From Paenibacillus sp. 32352 (GTDB lineage Bacteria; Bacillota; Bacilli; Paenibacillales; NBRC-103111), in the NCBI RefSeq assembly GCF_002042965.1, contig NZ_MZNT01000011.1:186001-250000 (forward strand): a stretch of DNA of 64,000 bases, given 5' to 3'. Both the position numbers and the translations under genes were made by a program. The notes under the pieces are model-generated. The model saw only the letters and a list, made by a program, of their open reading frames with translations. It did no database searches and was not told the DNA's origin. Positions 1 through 9,026 of this stretch are shown here, piece by piece (within the stretch, counting starts at the first letter, position 1; every line of letters starts with the position of its first letter).

Positions 1-396
1 ATAAGGGTTAGAGTTAATGATTTTGATTTAAAGGGTAAATCAGTAAGTTTTTATTTCCATGCAGGTAATTGTCATGTTTTTAAAGATTCCTCGAAGGGGT
101 GCTCATTATTTCTTCAAGGTCTAGAAGATTTAGAAAAGCACAAAGATACGGATAAATCGAATCCCAAGCATTGTCCATATGTTAATCAGCTAATGAAGGA
201 AGAACCTGAGCGTATGTTTCCAATAAATCTCTACAAGTATAAATGTGGTCACTACAGTACAGGTCAAGGGCAGCACAGGTTTTGTATTTCTGGCACATTA
301 GGTAGATCCATACCTACGGTGATTTTGGGGTTTGAAGATCATTTGAATTGTGGTTCATGTTCGGAGGAAAGTTGTTATACTCTCAAATCTTTTTAA
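1..396 (+). CDS. C-terminal part of an unknown cysteine-rich protein (5' end outside window)
   Basis: The frame is open from base 1, so at least 131 C-terminal residues of a longer protein are visible. The last 60 residues carry a C-G-H motif, a later single Cys, and a closing cluster C-G-S-C followed by two more Cys residues, which suggests a small zinc-binding fold. An internal ATG at 193 would cut off half of the open frame, so it is not a likely start. The gene ends 22 bases before the next start on the same strand and may be the first visible gene of the nuclease operon that follows. I do not recognise the family. Confidence 0.6.
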   Translation: MRVRVNDFDLKGKSVSFYFHAGNCHVFKDSSKGCSLFLQGLEDLEKHKDTDKSNPKHCPYVNQLMKEEPERMFPINLYKYKCGHYSTGQGQHRFCISGTLGRSIPTVILGFEDHLNCGSCSEESCYTLKSF

Positions 397-418
397 TTGA
401 AGGAGATACTTCAAGCTC

Positions 419-1306
419 ATGTATACAATAAATCTGTTTGAATCATCTATGCACTCTACTCATTTGAATAACAATACATACATAAAGTTTGAGTTCGATT
501 TGAGAGTCTCAGAAAACATCCAGTTTTATGAAATCTCTCTGTCTGATCAAACGCACAGGTTTCAAAACATTTTGGACATTCAGGTATCATCAAAAGTTAA
601 CTCCACTTTTTTGAAAAAAGCTGTTGGAGCAATCCAGTCCAACATCCGAGTATTCAATCAAAGCTCTGGCTATAGGGAATGGGATTGGATATTTGACTCA
701 AATGATATCTCTGCCATAGAAGGAGTTCGTACTGGTGATCTGTATTTCACAATTGATGTTAAAGCTATTGTAGAAGTTAGGGAGAACGGAAATAAAATCA
801 TTCCGATAACCGGCAGCCAACAAATAAAGATACCTGAGTCTGATTGGATTCGGTTCATACATTATTACGGGTATTCCACCAAATACGGAGTAAGCCTTCC
901 TACAGCATTGTTAAACGACAAAAGTTGGATTCGAGCATATGAGCAGCTTGATATTGCTCGTGAGCATATGCAGCGGGGCATGACCTACGATGCCCTTCGA
1001 CAGTGTCTCTCCGTAATTGAATCGTATACGGATATTGGAAATGGTCGTGGGGGTCCATATAGCCCGAAAGTTTGGGAAGAGTTTCTCAGCGATATTACAG
1101 AGCAAAAAAGAGAGGGAATAACTGGGTTGTTAACTGGGGTATCTACTTACTTAAATAAAGTTGGACATCATCGCAACTCAAAATTAAAAGATAACGGAAA
1201 TCTACCTGCTGTCCCAGTTGACCAGTATGAAGCCGAGCTAATGATAGGTGTATCCCATCTAGTAGTTGCATATTTAGAAAGACTGAGTGGGGGAAGTGAC
1301 AAATGA
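419..1306 (+). CDS. Unknown protein, first gene of Gabija-like operon; Abi/HEPN-like C-terminus possible
   Basis: This 295-residue protein has an AAGGAGA ribosome site at 400-406. The N-terminal half looks beta-rich. The C-terminal 120 residues look helical, with a conserved-looking G-H-H-R-N segment near residue 250 followed by a hydrophobic helix that ends in a leucine-rich stretch. That layout resembles the C-terminal helical domain of some abortive-infection proteins, but this is inference only. Its stop overlaps the ATG of the OLD-family nuclease gene by 4 bases, so the two are translationally coupled. It is therefore probably a dedicated partner or sensor of that nuclease. Confidence 0.7.
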   Translation: MYTINLFESSMHSTHLNNNTYIKFEFDLRVSENIQFYEISLSDQTHRFQNILDIQVSSKVNSTFLKKAVGAIQSNIRVFNQSSGYREWDWIFDSNDISAIEGVRTGDLYFTIDVKAIVEVRENGNKIIPITGSQQIKIPESDWIRFIHYYGYSTKYGVSLPTALLNDKSWIRAYEQLDIAREHMQRGMTYDALRQCLSVIESYTDIGNGRGGPYSPKVWEEFLSDITEQKREGITGLLTGVSTYLNKVGHHRNSKLKDNGNLPAVPVDQYEAELMIGVSHLVVAYLERLSGGSDK

Positions 1307-2940
1307 AAATTAAAAAGGTGAAAATCCAGAACTTTAAGAGCTTTTACGGGGAGTTCGTCTTAGAGCTTAGTGAGGGAATGAATATCCTAGTCGGGAATAA
1401 TGAGGCTGGGAAAAGTACTATTCTAGAAGCGATTCACTTAGCACTAACTGGGCTTATTAATGGCAGACAAATCAAAAATGAGTTAACACAGTATTATTTC
1501 AACAATACAGTTGTAAGTGAATACTTAACAAGATTGGAGCAAAGACAAAGCCACGAGTTACCTTACATATTGATTGAAGTATATTTGAGTGGCGATGATA
1601 TAGCCTTGTTAGAAGGTAATGGTAATAGCGATCGAGCAAAGGAAAGCGGAATCTCACTTAAAATTTGTTTCGATGAAAAGTATCAAGCTGAATATGAACA
1701 GTTAGTAAGCAAGGGAGACGTAAAAACACTCCCCATAGAATATTATGATTTGGTCTGGTCTACATTTGCCAGGGAGATAATAACGACAAAAAGCATTCCA
1801 CTAAAGTCTGCCATGATTGATTCGTCAAGTAATCGATACCAAAATGGATCTGATGTTTATATTTCCAGAATTGTTCGGGACAACCTAGAGCCTGAAGATA
1901 TAGTGGATATTTCCCAAGCGCATAGAAAAATGCGAGATAATTTCATGGGTTCAGAATCCATTCAAGCTATTAATGCAAAAATTCAAGAAACCGCTGTTCT
2001 AACCGGAAAGAAAGTTGAACTTTCTGTTGAGTTACTTTCTAAGAACGCTTGGGAAAACAGCTTAGTGACGTATCTTGATGACGTACCCTTTCACTTCGTA
2101 GGAAAAGGCGAGCAATGTATTGTTAAAACTGAGTTGGCTCTGAGCCATAGGAGAACAAGAGAAGCTGCGGTCATCTTAATTGAAGAGCCTGAAAATCACC
2201 TATCACACACTAAATTAAATCAGTTTATTAGTAAAATCGTGGGGAATCAGCAGGACAAACAAATAATTATCTCTACGCATAGTAGTTTTGTAGCTAATAA
2301 ATTGGGGTTAGGTAACTTGATATTGTTAAACGAAAAGAAGGCAATAAAGCTAAATGACCTAAAACTCGATACTAAGGAGTTCTTCCAGAAGGTTGCAGGT
2401 TATGATACCCTTCGGCTTATTCTTTGTAAAAAGGCTATTCTGGTAGAGGGAGATTCCGATGAACTAGTAATTCAAAAAGCATACATGCTTTCAAATGAAG
2501 GTAAATTACCTATTCAAGATGAAATCGATGTTATTTCGGTAGGAACTTCTTTCTTACGTTTCCTAGAAATCGCGGTATTGCTTAATAAACCTGTAACAGT
2601 CGTTACAGATAATGATGGAGACGTAGAGGCTGTTAATAGAAAGTACAGTGACTATCTGGGTGATAGCGCAAAAGAAGGTATTAAAATATGTTTTGACCCA
2701 ATTGTAGATGAAGGTAATTTAGTTATTGGAAAGAGCCCTTTTAACTACAATACATTGGAGCCAAAACTGCTAAAGGTTAATGAGCTCAGCAAGTTTAATA
2801 TTATTTTCGGAACAGAATACGCAGACGTTGATGAAATGCATAGATATATGAAGTCTCATAAAACTGAGTGTGCATTAAAAATCTTTGAAACGGCTGAATC
2901 GGTTGTATTCCCTGAATACATCTCTGAAGCTATAAGGTGA
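1303..2940 (+). CDS. OLD-family ATP-dependent endonuclease, GajA-like (ABC ATPase + Toprim)
   Basis: The N-terminal ABC/SMC-type ATPase has a Walker A (GNNEAGKST, residues 31-39), a Walker B ending IEEPEN (about 290-297) and an H-loop (ISTHSS). A Toprim nuclease domain follows, with VEGDSDE near 380 and a DNDGD metal motif near 435. At 545 residues, with an uninterrupted N-terminal ATPase followed by Toprim, it matches class 2 OLD nucleases, the family of GajA in Gabija defence. GajA cuts DNA and forms a complex with the helicase GajB; here a UvrD-like helicase gene follows within 6 bases, as in Gabija. It is probably an anti-phage nuclease. Overall sequence is too diverged for me to call it GajA outright. 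Confidence 0.85.
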   Translation: MKIKKVKIQNFKSFYGEFVLELSEGMNILVGNNEAGKSTILEAIHLALTGLINGRQIKNELTQYYFNNTVVSEYLTRLEQRQSHELPYILIEVYLSGDDIALLEGNGNSDRAKESGISLKICFDEKYQAEYEQLVSKGDVKTLPIEYYDLVWSTFAREIITTKSIPLKSAMIDSSSNRYQNGSDVYISRIVRDNLEPEDIVDISQAHRKMRDNFMGSESIQAINAKIQETAVLTGKKVELSVELLSKNAWENSLVTYLDDVPFHFVGKGEQCIVKTELALSHRRTREAAVILIEEPENHLSHTKLNQFISKIVGNQQDKQIIISTHSSFVANKLGLGNLILLNEKKAIKLNDLKLDTKEFFQKVAGYDTLRLILCKKAILVEGDSDELVIQKAYMLSNEGKLPIQDEIDVISVGTSFLRFLEIAVLLNKPVTVVTDNDGDVEAVNRKYSDYLGDSAKEGIKICFDPIVDEGNLVIGKSPFNYNTLEPKLLKVNELSKFNIIFGTEYADVDEMHRYMKSHKTECALKIFETAESVVFPEYISEAIR

Positions 2941-2945
2941 TCAGT

Positions 2946-4064
2946 ATGAAGACTAATAAACTGGTTATCGCAGCAGCCGGTTCTGGAAAGACAACTTTTC
3001 TTGTAAATGAAGCATTAAGTCAACGTGAAGGGAACGTACTTATTACAACTTATACTCAAGCTAATGAAGCTGAAATCCGAAAGAAGTTTGTAGAATTGAA
3101 TGGATGCATTCCATGCCATGTCACAATTCAAACTTGGTTTTCTACTTTGCTACAACATGGAATCAGACCTTATCAGGGTGGGTTATATGATGAGCCAATT
3201 CGAGGAATGCTTCTAGTAAATGAACCATCGGCTTTGAGATATGCTCAGGGAGCACGTAGGGTTTACTTTGGTGAAGCTACTCACTTTAAACAACATTACT
3301 TTACAAGCGACTCAAAAGTTTACTCAGATAAGATTTCTAAATTGGTTATCAGATGTAACGAAACAAGCGATGGCGCTGTTTTTAAGAGATTAAGCAGCAT
3401 CTATTCGCATATCTTTATTGATGAAATTCAAGACTTAGCAGGCTATGACTTGGAGATTGTAAAGCTTCTATTGAAGAGCGATTCAAGCATACTTTTCGTA
3501 GGTGATCCTCGTCAGGTAACATATCTTACCCACATTGAAAGAAAATATGATCGTTATAAAGAAGGGCGTATCAAAGAGTTTATTCAAACAGAATGTCGCA
3601 GGATAGATTGTGATATTGATGAAGACTCGTTGAATGTATCCCATAGAAATAATGAAGTAATTTGTAGTTATTCTTCAAAATTATTTCCTGAATATAATCC
3701 ATGCCAGTCAAACCAATATGAGGTGACGGGACATGACGGCATCTTTTTAGTAAGAAAACAAGATGTTGAACATTATTTACAAAGCTACAACCCAGTTCAA
3801 TTAAGAGACAGCGTTCGAGAAAGCGTAAATAAAAATTACAAGAGTGTTAATTTTGGCGAATCTAAGGGTCTTACGTTCGAAAGGGTATTAATATATCCAA
3901 CTCAACCCATTATTAGTTGGATTAAGAATAACACTTTTGACTTAGCTTCTACGAGCCGTTCAAAACTGTATGTTGCGTTAACTAGAGCGAAGTTCAGTGT
4001 GGGAATCGTCTATGACTATAACGAAGAGACTGATTTTGAAGGACTTAATAAGTATGTGATCTGA
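2946..4064 (+). CDS. UvrD/Rep-like helicase, GajB-like partner
   Basis: This 372-residue compact superfamily 1 helicase has Walker A AAAGSGKTT near the N-terminus, motif Ia TYTQANE, motif II FIDEIQD, motif III VGDPRQV, motif V region ESKGLTFERV and motif VI VALTRAK. ATG 2946 is preferred over an in-frame GTG at 2937 because AAGGTG at 2935-2940 sits just upstream of the ATG. It is much shorter than UvrD/PcrA and somewhat shorter than typical GajB, as expected for a defence helicase lacking some 1B/2B insertions. Context next to an OLD nuclease supports a Gabija-like complex. Confidence 0.85.
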   Translation: MKTNKLVIAAAGSGKTTFLVNEALSQREGNVLITTYTQANEAEIRKKFVELNGCIPCHVTIQTWFSTLLQHGIRPYQGGLYDEPIRGMLLVNEPSALRYAQGARRVYFGEATHFKQHYFTSDSKVYSDKISKLVIRCNETSDGAVFKRLSSIYSHIFIDEIQDLAGYDLEIVKLLLKSDSSILFVGDPRQVTYLTHIERKYDRYKEGRIKEFIQTECRRIDCDIDEDSLNVSHRNNEVICSYSSKLFPEYNPCQSNQYEVTGHDGIFLVRKQDVEHYLQSYNPVQLRDSVRESVNKNYKSVNFGESKGLTFERVLIYPTQPIISWIKNNTFDLASTSRSKLYVALTRAKFSVGIVYDYNEETDFEGLNKYVI

Positions 4065-4091
4065 TATTATTAAATGAAGGTAGGACAGGCT

Positions 4092-4922
4092 GTGAGCTCT
4101 AATATTGATAAAGAGGCGATTTTTGAAGAGTTTTTTGCAAATAACCCCGAGAAGTTCAATGTGAATTGGGAGGTGCATTCAAAACAAGAATGGGTCGCAA
4201 CAAATCTTCGATGCGATGTAATCTATAGAGATAAATCTGATCACACTCTCCATTTAGTTGAGTTCAAAAGACATTATGCTGATTTTCCGAATATCTCGCA
4301 GGTACTTGAATACTATTCCATTTTGATGAATAAAGGGGTTAAAATCACTAAGGTTTATATTGCAGCCACGGGTTTTTCTAAAGAATTACTTTTAGCGATG
4401 GACTATGGTAACATTCAACCATTAAACATGAGTCAGTTAGAAATTAGAGAAGCAAAAGATCATACGGATGAGCAGATTGAAGGAATATATAATGAACCGT
4501 TAGTTGAAATTACTTCACATATTGGAACTTTTCCCGAAATCAAACATACTGTCGAAAACAGTGAACTATATTATCAACAATATCAAAGTAATTTTAAAGA
4601 TACTCCTCAAACGCACTTTTTTGAAATTTGGGAGTATAAAGTGCCAGGACCAGATGGTTACTATTTATTATCAATTAAACATGCGGGGAATGCATATCAT
4701 TTCAAGCATAAATTTGGTTTCATGCAGGGGACTAAAAGAACGATATCTGATTCTACTAGAAATTATGCATGGGATTTCCTTAAGGACAATTGTTTAGAGG
4801 AACCCTATAAAAACATCATTATTCGCTCGTATGTTCCGACCAGAATACCTAAAAGAAGAATGGATCACAAAAAGAGGATCGATTCGTTTTTGAAAGTAGA
4901 TGTTAATCCGGATTTGCACTAG
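4092..4922 (+). CDS. PD-(D/E)XK nuclease-like protein, fourth gene of Gabija-like operon
   Basis: Residues about 30-60 read R-C-D-V-I-Y then H-L-V-E-F-K-R, the D...E-x-K arrangement of restriction-like nucleases, followed by a helix with Q-V-L-E-Y-Y typical of such folds. The C-terminal half (about residues 150-270) is an unassigned domain. GTG 4092 is favoured because GAAGGTAGG (4076-4084) precedes it at good distance, while ATG 4074 has no ribosome site. The gap to the helicase gene is 27 bases, so it is probably in the same operon. A dedicated restriction-like nuclease is not part of the standard two-gene Gabija system. Confidence 0.7.
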   Translation: MSSNIDKEAIFEEFFANNPEKFNVNWEVHSKQEWVATNLRCDVIYRDKSDHTLHLVEFKRHYADFPNISQVLEYYSILMNKGVKITKVYIAATGFSKELLLAMDYGNIQPLNMSQLEIREAKDHTDEQIEGIYNEPLVEITSHIGTFPEIKHTVENSELYYQQYQSNFKDTPQTHFFEIWEYKVPGPDGYYLLSIKHAGNAYHFKHKFGFMQGTKRTISDSTRNYAWDFLKDNCLEEPYKNIIIRSYVPTRIPKRRMDHKKRIDSFLKVDVNPDLH

Positions 4923-5051
4923 GTGTTCTGCACCCTACAGTTGTTCGGATAGAGGTAGATCTGGACGAATTACAAGATCTAACGGTTGATCTAAATACAT
5001 TCGAAGTGGTGCTGATAAATTCGAAAGTGCCAACTCCACCCTTCAGATAGC

Positions 5052-5086
5052 CCCATGTGCACGGAAGCACATGGGACATTTTATTT
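5052..5086 (+). terminator. Intrinsic terminator after Gabija-like operon
   Basis: Perfect 9-bp stem (5052-5060 with 5067-5075), six-base loop, then a T-rich run. It closes the operon that ends at 4922. Confidence 0.85.
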
Positions 5087-5173
5087 TCAGCACCTACTCA
5101 CCCAAGCAGAATGTGGCTGAAAATGGTTATTTAAGTTAGAATTGAAGTATCCATTGTCGGGCGGGGGTAAAGC

Positions 5174-6307
5174 ATGAAAGGCAAGAACCGATACATTCTC
5201 GATAGCTCCTTGCTTGAGAAGTTCAAGCAAGCCGTAAGCGATCATGACGATTTCCTGATTAACACATACAGCAACTACAACGGCAAGAACCTATGGAGCC
5301 TAATTTGCTCTGCGAAGGACTGGCTCTCCGTCAGCGTGAACGGGTTGCCGTACATCGACTTGAGCCACTCTCATGACGATGTTCGTTCATTGAATGTTCT
5401 GCAGCTGATAACGACATACGATATTGTCCTTCAATCCATCGAGCAGCTCCATCGCGTTTTTGATATCGAACACCCGTTAGAGAAGGACAATTCGGTATTC
5501 AAATCGGCTGTTCCCGACGATGCGTATTTTGCGCAGATCCGGGCATGCTTCGGGGCGCATCCGGTCGACTTAAGGAGTGCTGATGGAACGAAAAGTACGG
5601 ACAAGTACTTCGCTTCTTGGTCTAGCGATGTCAGCAGCAGCATCGGGGATAACGATGATTATTCTGTGTATCTCTACAGCAACAATCCCGATATGGTTCA
5701 ACCTATTCGCTTCTCAATGAGCTTCGCCAAAATTCATGAGTATACGATTAAACGATACTCCCTCTTATCGAACGTGATCAGCGTAATTGAGAAAAAGAAC
5801 GGTATCTTTATCGAGGAGCAGCGGCAGCGCCCGATCTCGCGCCACCGCTCTGATGTTGTCGAGCAGCTCCAAATTCTTTTGAAGGAGAACAGTACTCGAA
5901 TTCGTGAGGGTGATGGATTTCATTATGACATCCAGACGCTGATCGAGCTGTTCACTGCTCCGCAAGACTTTCCCGAGCAAGAACGGCAAGAAGTAGCGCA
6001 ATACCTGAATTCATTGCATGTATTAGTCGGTGAGCTATACGAAGCGTTCCAGAGCATGTCCTTCGGTGAAGATGGTATGGAGCATGGACACCTTCTGCAT
6101 TCGAGATCCGCTAAGTTCAACGGGCTACACTACGATTTGGAGAAAGTGTTCGAGTATCTGAATAATCCGTATTTCAGGGCTGATCGAGTCGACTATCACC
6201 TTAGGCGTCTTATCAGTGAAGGGGTTCTACCGCCCTACGTTAGTCGGCAGACTAACAAGCTCGACTTGCAGCTCTTGCTCTTGGCTAGGCTTACCGAGTG
6301 GAGCTAG
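5174..6307 (+). CDS. Unknown soluble protein, 377 aa
   Basis: The start at 5174 follows a G-rich ribosome site (GGGCGGGGGT, 5159-5168). No signal peptide or membrane segment is seen. The protein is rich in charged helices, with a serine/aspartate-rich stretch near residues 150-165. The C-terminal half includes helical segments that could pack as an all-alpha domain. It stands alone between a terminator and a small gene. I cannot assign a family, and no catalytic motif is evident. Confidence 0.7.
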   Translation: MKGKNRYILDSSLLEKFKQAVSDHDDFLINTYSNYNGKNLWSLICSAKDWLSVSVNGLPYIDLSHSHDDVRSLNVLQLITTYDIVLQSIEQLHRVFDIEHPLEKDNSVFKSAVPDDAYFAQIRACFGAHPVDLRSADGTKSTDKYFASWSSDVSSSIGDNDDYSVYLYSNNPDMVQPIRFSMSFAKIHEYTIKRYSLLSNVISVIEKKNGIFIEEQRQRPISRHRSDVVEQLQILLKENSTRIREGDGFHYDIQTLIELFTAPQDFPEQERQEVAQYLNSLHVLVGELYEAFQSMSFGEDGMEHGHLLHSRSAKFNGLHYDLEKVFEYLNNPYFRADRVDYHLRRLISEGVLPPYVSRQTNKLDLQLLLLARLTEWS

Positions 6308-6385
6308 GTAGCTCATTTTGCTTGTCCCCATTTCCGCTTAATGGTATGGTATGAGATATGGATTTAATGAAGGAGGGTGAGTCTT

Positions 6386-6778
6386 TTGGGGAAAATAACT
6401 CCTGGAGTCAGAGCGATAATTGAGAAGCACCAATATGATCGGAAACTGCGTAAATATTCCGATATGCATTTTTTCAACGATAACTCCTATTTCCGAAGGG
6501 TCAATACCAATCGGGACGTTGAGGGTGCTAAAGCCGGGATTTACAATAGATTTGAACAATACAAGAAGGTCTACCCTCTTGTTCGAGACGATATTGAGGA
6601 TTTGGAAAGAGCTGCAGCACAGTTCGAAATTGCAGTCAGGAAAGTCATACAGAATTTCGATAATCCCAATACTGACTTTAACTTTACCGCAGAAGAGCTT
6701 CAGGGGTTGATTGACTCAGTATTTGAATGCCAAGACAAAGTGAATGAAGTAGCTGTCAGGAAAGCAATGCAGGACTAA
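6386..6778 (+). CDS. Unknown small protein, about 130 aa
   Basis: AAGGAGG at 6370-6376 sits directly against the in-frame GTG at 6377 and is too close to use it. The TTG at 6386 has proper spacing and is the likelier start. The product is charged and mostly helical, with no membrane segment or Cys cluster. An intrinsic terminator follows 18 bases downstream, so this is a single-gene unit or the end of one with the gene at 5174. Family not recognised. Confidence 0.65.
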   Translation: MGKITPGVRAIIEKHQYDRKLRKYSDMHFFNDNSYFRRVNTNRDVEGAKAGIYNRFEQYKKVYPLVRDDIEDLERAAAQFEIAVRKVIQNFDNPNTDFNFTAEELQGLIDSVFECQDKVNEVAVRKAMQD

Positions 6779-6790
6779 CTCATATTAGCT

Positions 6791-6810
6791 CAACCGACCA
6801 CCCTACCAGA
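6791..6810 (+). repeat. Dispersed C-rich motif, copy 1
   Basis: Reads CAACCGACCACCCTACCAGA, a close match to the consensus CACCCAACCACCCGACCAGA found at eight places in the element. This copy lies in a terminator. Confidence 0.5.
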
Positions 6811-6824
6811 GGGTGGTTTTCTTT
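6797..6824 (+). terminator. Intrinsic terminator
   Basis: ACCACCC (6797-6803) pairs with GGGTGGT (6811-6817), followed by a T-rich tail. The left arm lies inside one copy of the dispersed C-rich motif. Confidence 0.8.
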
Positions 6825-6991
6825 TTCCCATCTTAGCTGTAATCTCCGCAAATCCTCAGGAAATCGGACTCATGAAAACTTTTCCGAACAATTTTTTCAA
6901 ATTGCTTAGAAAACCGCCCTTTTGGTGCAAAGAAAACCTAAGAAAAAACATTATACATAGGAAGTTATTTTACGCTTAGGAGGGCTGTTTT

Positions 6992-7951
6992 TTGCAAGTT
7001 AAGTTTAATGATCTGACTGTGGGGGTAGAGATCGAGTTCAGCGGTATAACACGACTTAAAGCCACCCAAGTCCTAGTGGAGTATTTTGGAACCACCTACG
7101 TTAGATACGGCGGGTGGGAAAACGAAGAGTTTACCGTACCAGATCAACAGTCCCGAATCTGGCAGATCGTAAAGGACAACTCCGTCGACGCTGTGCGCAA
7201 AGGTGAAGGGAACACCGTCATCCCCATAACAGAGGATTATAAATGTGAGATGGTCACTCCGATCCTGCAATATGCGGATATCCCGATTCTCTTAGGCGTT
7301 GTTGCATCATTAAAAGCGGCAGGCGCCATAACCGGCGCAAACTGTGGGATTCACGTCCACATTGGCTCCGAGCTTTTCAATGCGAAGTCATTGAGAACAT
7401 TATGTAATTTGGTATACAGGCATCAGTATCTGCTATCGACTGCCCTTAGCGTTAGAGAGTCGCGCAAGCTCCAGTACTGCGCTGATCTTTCGGAGGAGTT
7501 CATCGAGAAACTGAACAAAGTCAAGCCGCAGACATTTGAAGAGTGGAACGAGGTCTGGTATTCGGGGTTTAATGCGCTTGAGGCGACCCGATCCCTGCGA
7601 AGGAACGAGACGCGCTACAGAATATTGAATTTACATAACCTGCTGTCGGGAAGGTTCAAGGCGGTTGAGTTTCGATTATTTAATGGTTCCCTCGATATAA
7701 TTAGGATAAAGTCGTACATTCAGCTTTGTTTACTTATAACAGATAAAGCTTTTCAAAGTAAGAAGGCAATAACTCGGATCGCCATGTCGGACAATAACCG
7801 TTTCACATTTCGAGTATCATTGCTCAAATTGAATGCGATTGGCTCAGAGTTCCGCGATATGCGCTTATTGCTCTTGAAGCAGCTGAGCGGCGATTCTGGC
7901 AGACGCCGACCTAATCCCAAACCAGAACCGGTATTGAGCAACATTATATAA
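6992..7951 (+). CDS. Amidoligase (glutamine synthetase-like COOH-NH2 ligase, Amidoligase_2 type)
   Basis: The TTG start has TAGGAGGG just upstream. The motifs of the amidoligase family appear in order: GVEIEF (residues 11-16), CEMVTP (85-90), CGIHVHIG (118-125), Y-R-I-L-N-L-H (209-215) and VEFRLFNGSLD (225-235). These acidic and histidine residues form the ATP/metal site in the glutamine synthetase fold. Such enzymes are predicted to form amide bonds between a carboxylate and an amine, on small molecules or on proteins. The next gene, 30 bases on, is a gamma-glutamylcyclotransferase-like protein, so the bond is probably a gamma-glutamyl amide. The substrate is unknown. Residues 134-154 and 226-305 are clearly homologous to the protein encoded at 47318-48391. 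Confidence 0.85.
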   Translation: MQVKFNDLTVGVEIEFSGITRLKATQVLVEYFGTTYVRYGGWENEEFTVPDQQSRIWQIVKDNSVDAVRKGEGNTVIPITEDYKCEMVTPILQYADIPILLGVVASLKAAGAITGANCGIHVHIGSELFNAKSLRTLCNLVYRHQYLLSTALSVRESRKLQYCADLSEEFIEKLNKVKPQTFEEWNEVWYSGFNALEATRSLRRNETRYRILNLHNLLSGRFKAVEFRLFNGSLDIIRIKSYIQLCLLITDKAFQSKKAITRIAMSDNNRFTFRVSLLKLNAIGSEFRDMRLLLLKQLSGDSGRRRPNPKPEPVLSNII

Positions 7952-7981
7952 ACCCAAACCATTTCGAAAGGTTGATAAAAT

Positions 7982-8647
7982 ATGAGTAAGCGAATTTTGG
8001 TTGCAACTTATGGTGTTCTGATGAATTCCAAAGAAATGAAACGTCATGAGATTAATGCATATGGAGTAGCGAAAGGCGTAATTGAGAGGCACGACTTACA
8101 ATTTCGAGGTCTACCCTCACAACCTAAAGGGCAGCCCATAATTATTGAAAAGCCCTATGGTATAGGCTCACGTTACCAAGTTCCGGTATTGATTTGGTCT
8201 ATCCCCGAAGAGAATGAGGGCATGCTTGATAAAATCGAGAGTTTCAATATTGGAAAGTTCATTAAGAAGTACCTTCCAGTAAGGATTGATGCTCTCTCTG
8301 TAGAAGGGGTTGTGGATGGGGTTCCGAGCGATGAAGTAACTGCTCTTGTCTATATCCCAGATGGGGATCGTATTTCTAAGCAACTGACCTTGCCTGACAT
8401 TAATCTTATGTTTTCTGCATACCAGGAGCACGGTATCGACACTGCTATTCTAGTTATTGCAGCTATCGCGGCGAGAACAGCTTATGAGGAACGAGAGTTT
8501 GAGGCTTATGAAAAAATTAAGGAGTGTTTACAGTCGACTAAACTTGATGGAGAAAATCCTGAGATAGTTAGCCATATCCTGATCACTAAGCGGTTGCTAG
8601 GAATAGTTACGGCAAAATTTCCGTTTGGAAAGGGTGACGAAAATTGA
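7982..8647 (+). CDS. AIG2/gamma-glutamylcyclotransferase-like protein
   Basis: The N-terminus reads V-A-T-Y-G-V-L-M-N-S, the substrate-loop pattern of the AIG2/GGCT fold, followed by a YGIGSRY-PVLIW segment and M-L-D-K-I-E-S near residue 80 with a later Y-L-P-V-R-I-D-A. GGCT-fold enzymes release gamma-glutamyl groups as 5-oxoproline or cleave gamma-glutamyl amines. Immediately downstream of the amidoligase it could edit, reverse or complete that reaction. The C-terminal 90 residues are helical and unassigned. A good ribosome site (GAAAGGTTG) precedes ATG 7982. The stop overlaps the next gene's start by 4 bases. Confidence 0.75.
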   Translation: MSKRILVATYGVLMNSKEMKRHEINAYGVAKGVIERHDLQFRGLPSQPKGQPIIIEKPYGIGSRYQVPVLIWSIPEENEGMLDKIESFNIGKFIKKYLPVRIDALSVEGVVDGVPSDEVTALVYIPDGDRISKQLTLPDINLMFSAYQEHGIDTAILVIAAIAARTAYEEREFEAYEKIKECLQSTKLDGENPEIVSHILITKRLLGIVTAKFPFGKGDEN

Positions 8648-8916
8648 AATTCGTGAAGACCCCAGGAATTGAGCGAGTTGGTTGTAAGGACTGGAAACTG
8701 GTGATCTCCATCGTCATAAGGTTGTTCGAGGATAAAGAACATTTCATCTCATTTGAGCCAAGAGCCGGCGGAAAGACGCGAATCACCGATGGGAATGAGA
8801 ACGAGTTAGCGATAGTCGACAAGTTGCTTTTTCCCGATGACGTGAAGGTCTGGGCGATCTATGGGAACGATGAGGTTATGGAGTATTTTACCTTTCTTTT
8901 ACCAGAGGAGTATTAA
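8644..8916 (+). CDS. Small unknown protein coupled to amidoligase/GGCT genes
   Basis: The 90-residue product starts at a TTG inside the previous gene's stop (TTGA overlap), which implies translational coupling. It has no signal peptide and is acidic at the C-terminus (L-P-E-E-Y). It is small enough to be a structural partner or a ligase substrate, but the sequence alone does not decide. Family not recognised. Confidence 0.65.
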   Translation: MKFVKTPGIERVGCKDWKLVISIVIRLFEDKEHFISFEPRAGGKTRITDGNENELAIVDKLLFPDDVKVWAIYGNDEVMEYFTFLLPEEY

Positions 8917-8984
8917 CTGGGGTATCCTCTGAATTTTGCTTCTTTACCGGGACTACGAACTAAATCCATTCATAAACAATTCTC

Positions 8985-9026
8985 AAAAGCGCAGCTCCCT
9001 TATTTGGGTAAGCTGCGCTTTTACTA
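8985..9026 (+). terminator. Intrinsic terminator
   Basis: A 12-bp perfect stem (8985-8996 with 9011-9022) ends in a T run. It closes the amidoligase operon and separates it from the surface protein gene. Confidence 0.85.

Noticed and set aside
4504..4797. 97-codon + strand frame inside the PD-(D/E)XK gene
   Set aside because: Shadow frame with Ile/Leu-rich composition and no ribosome site within a better supported gene.
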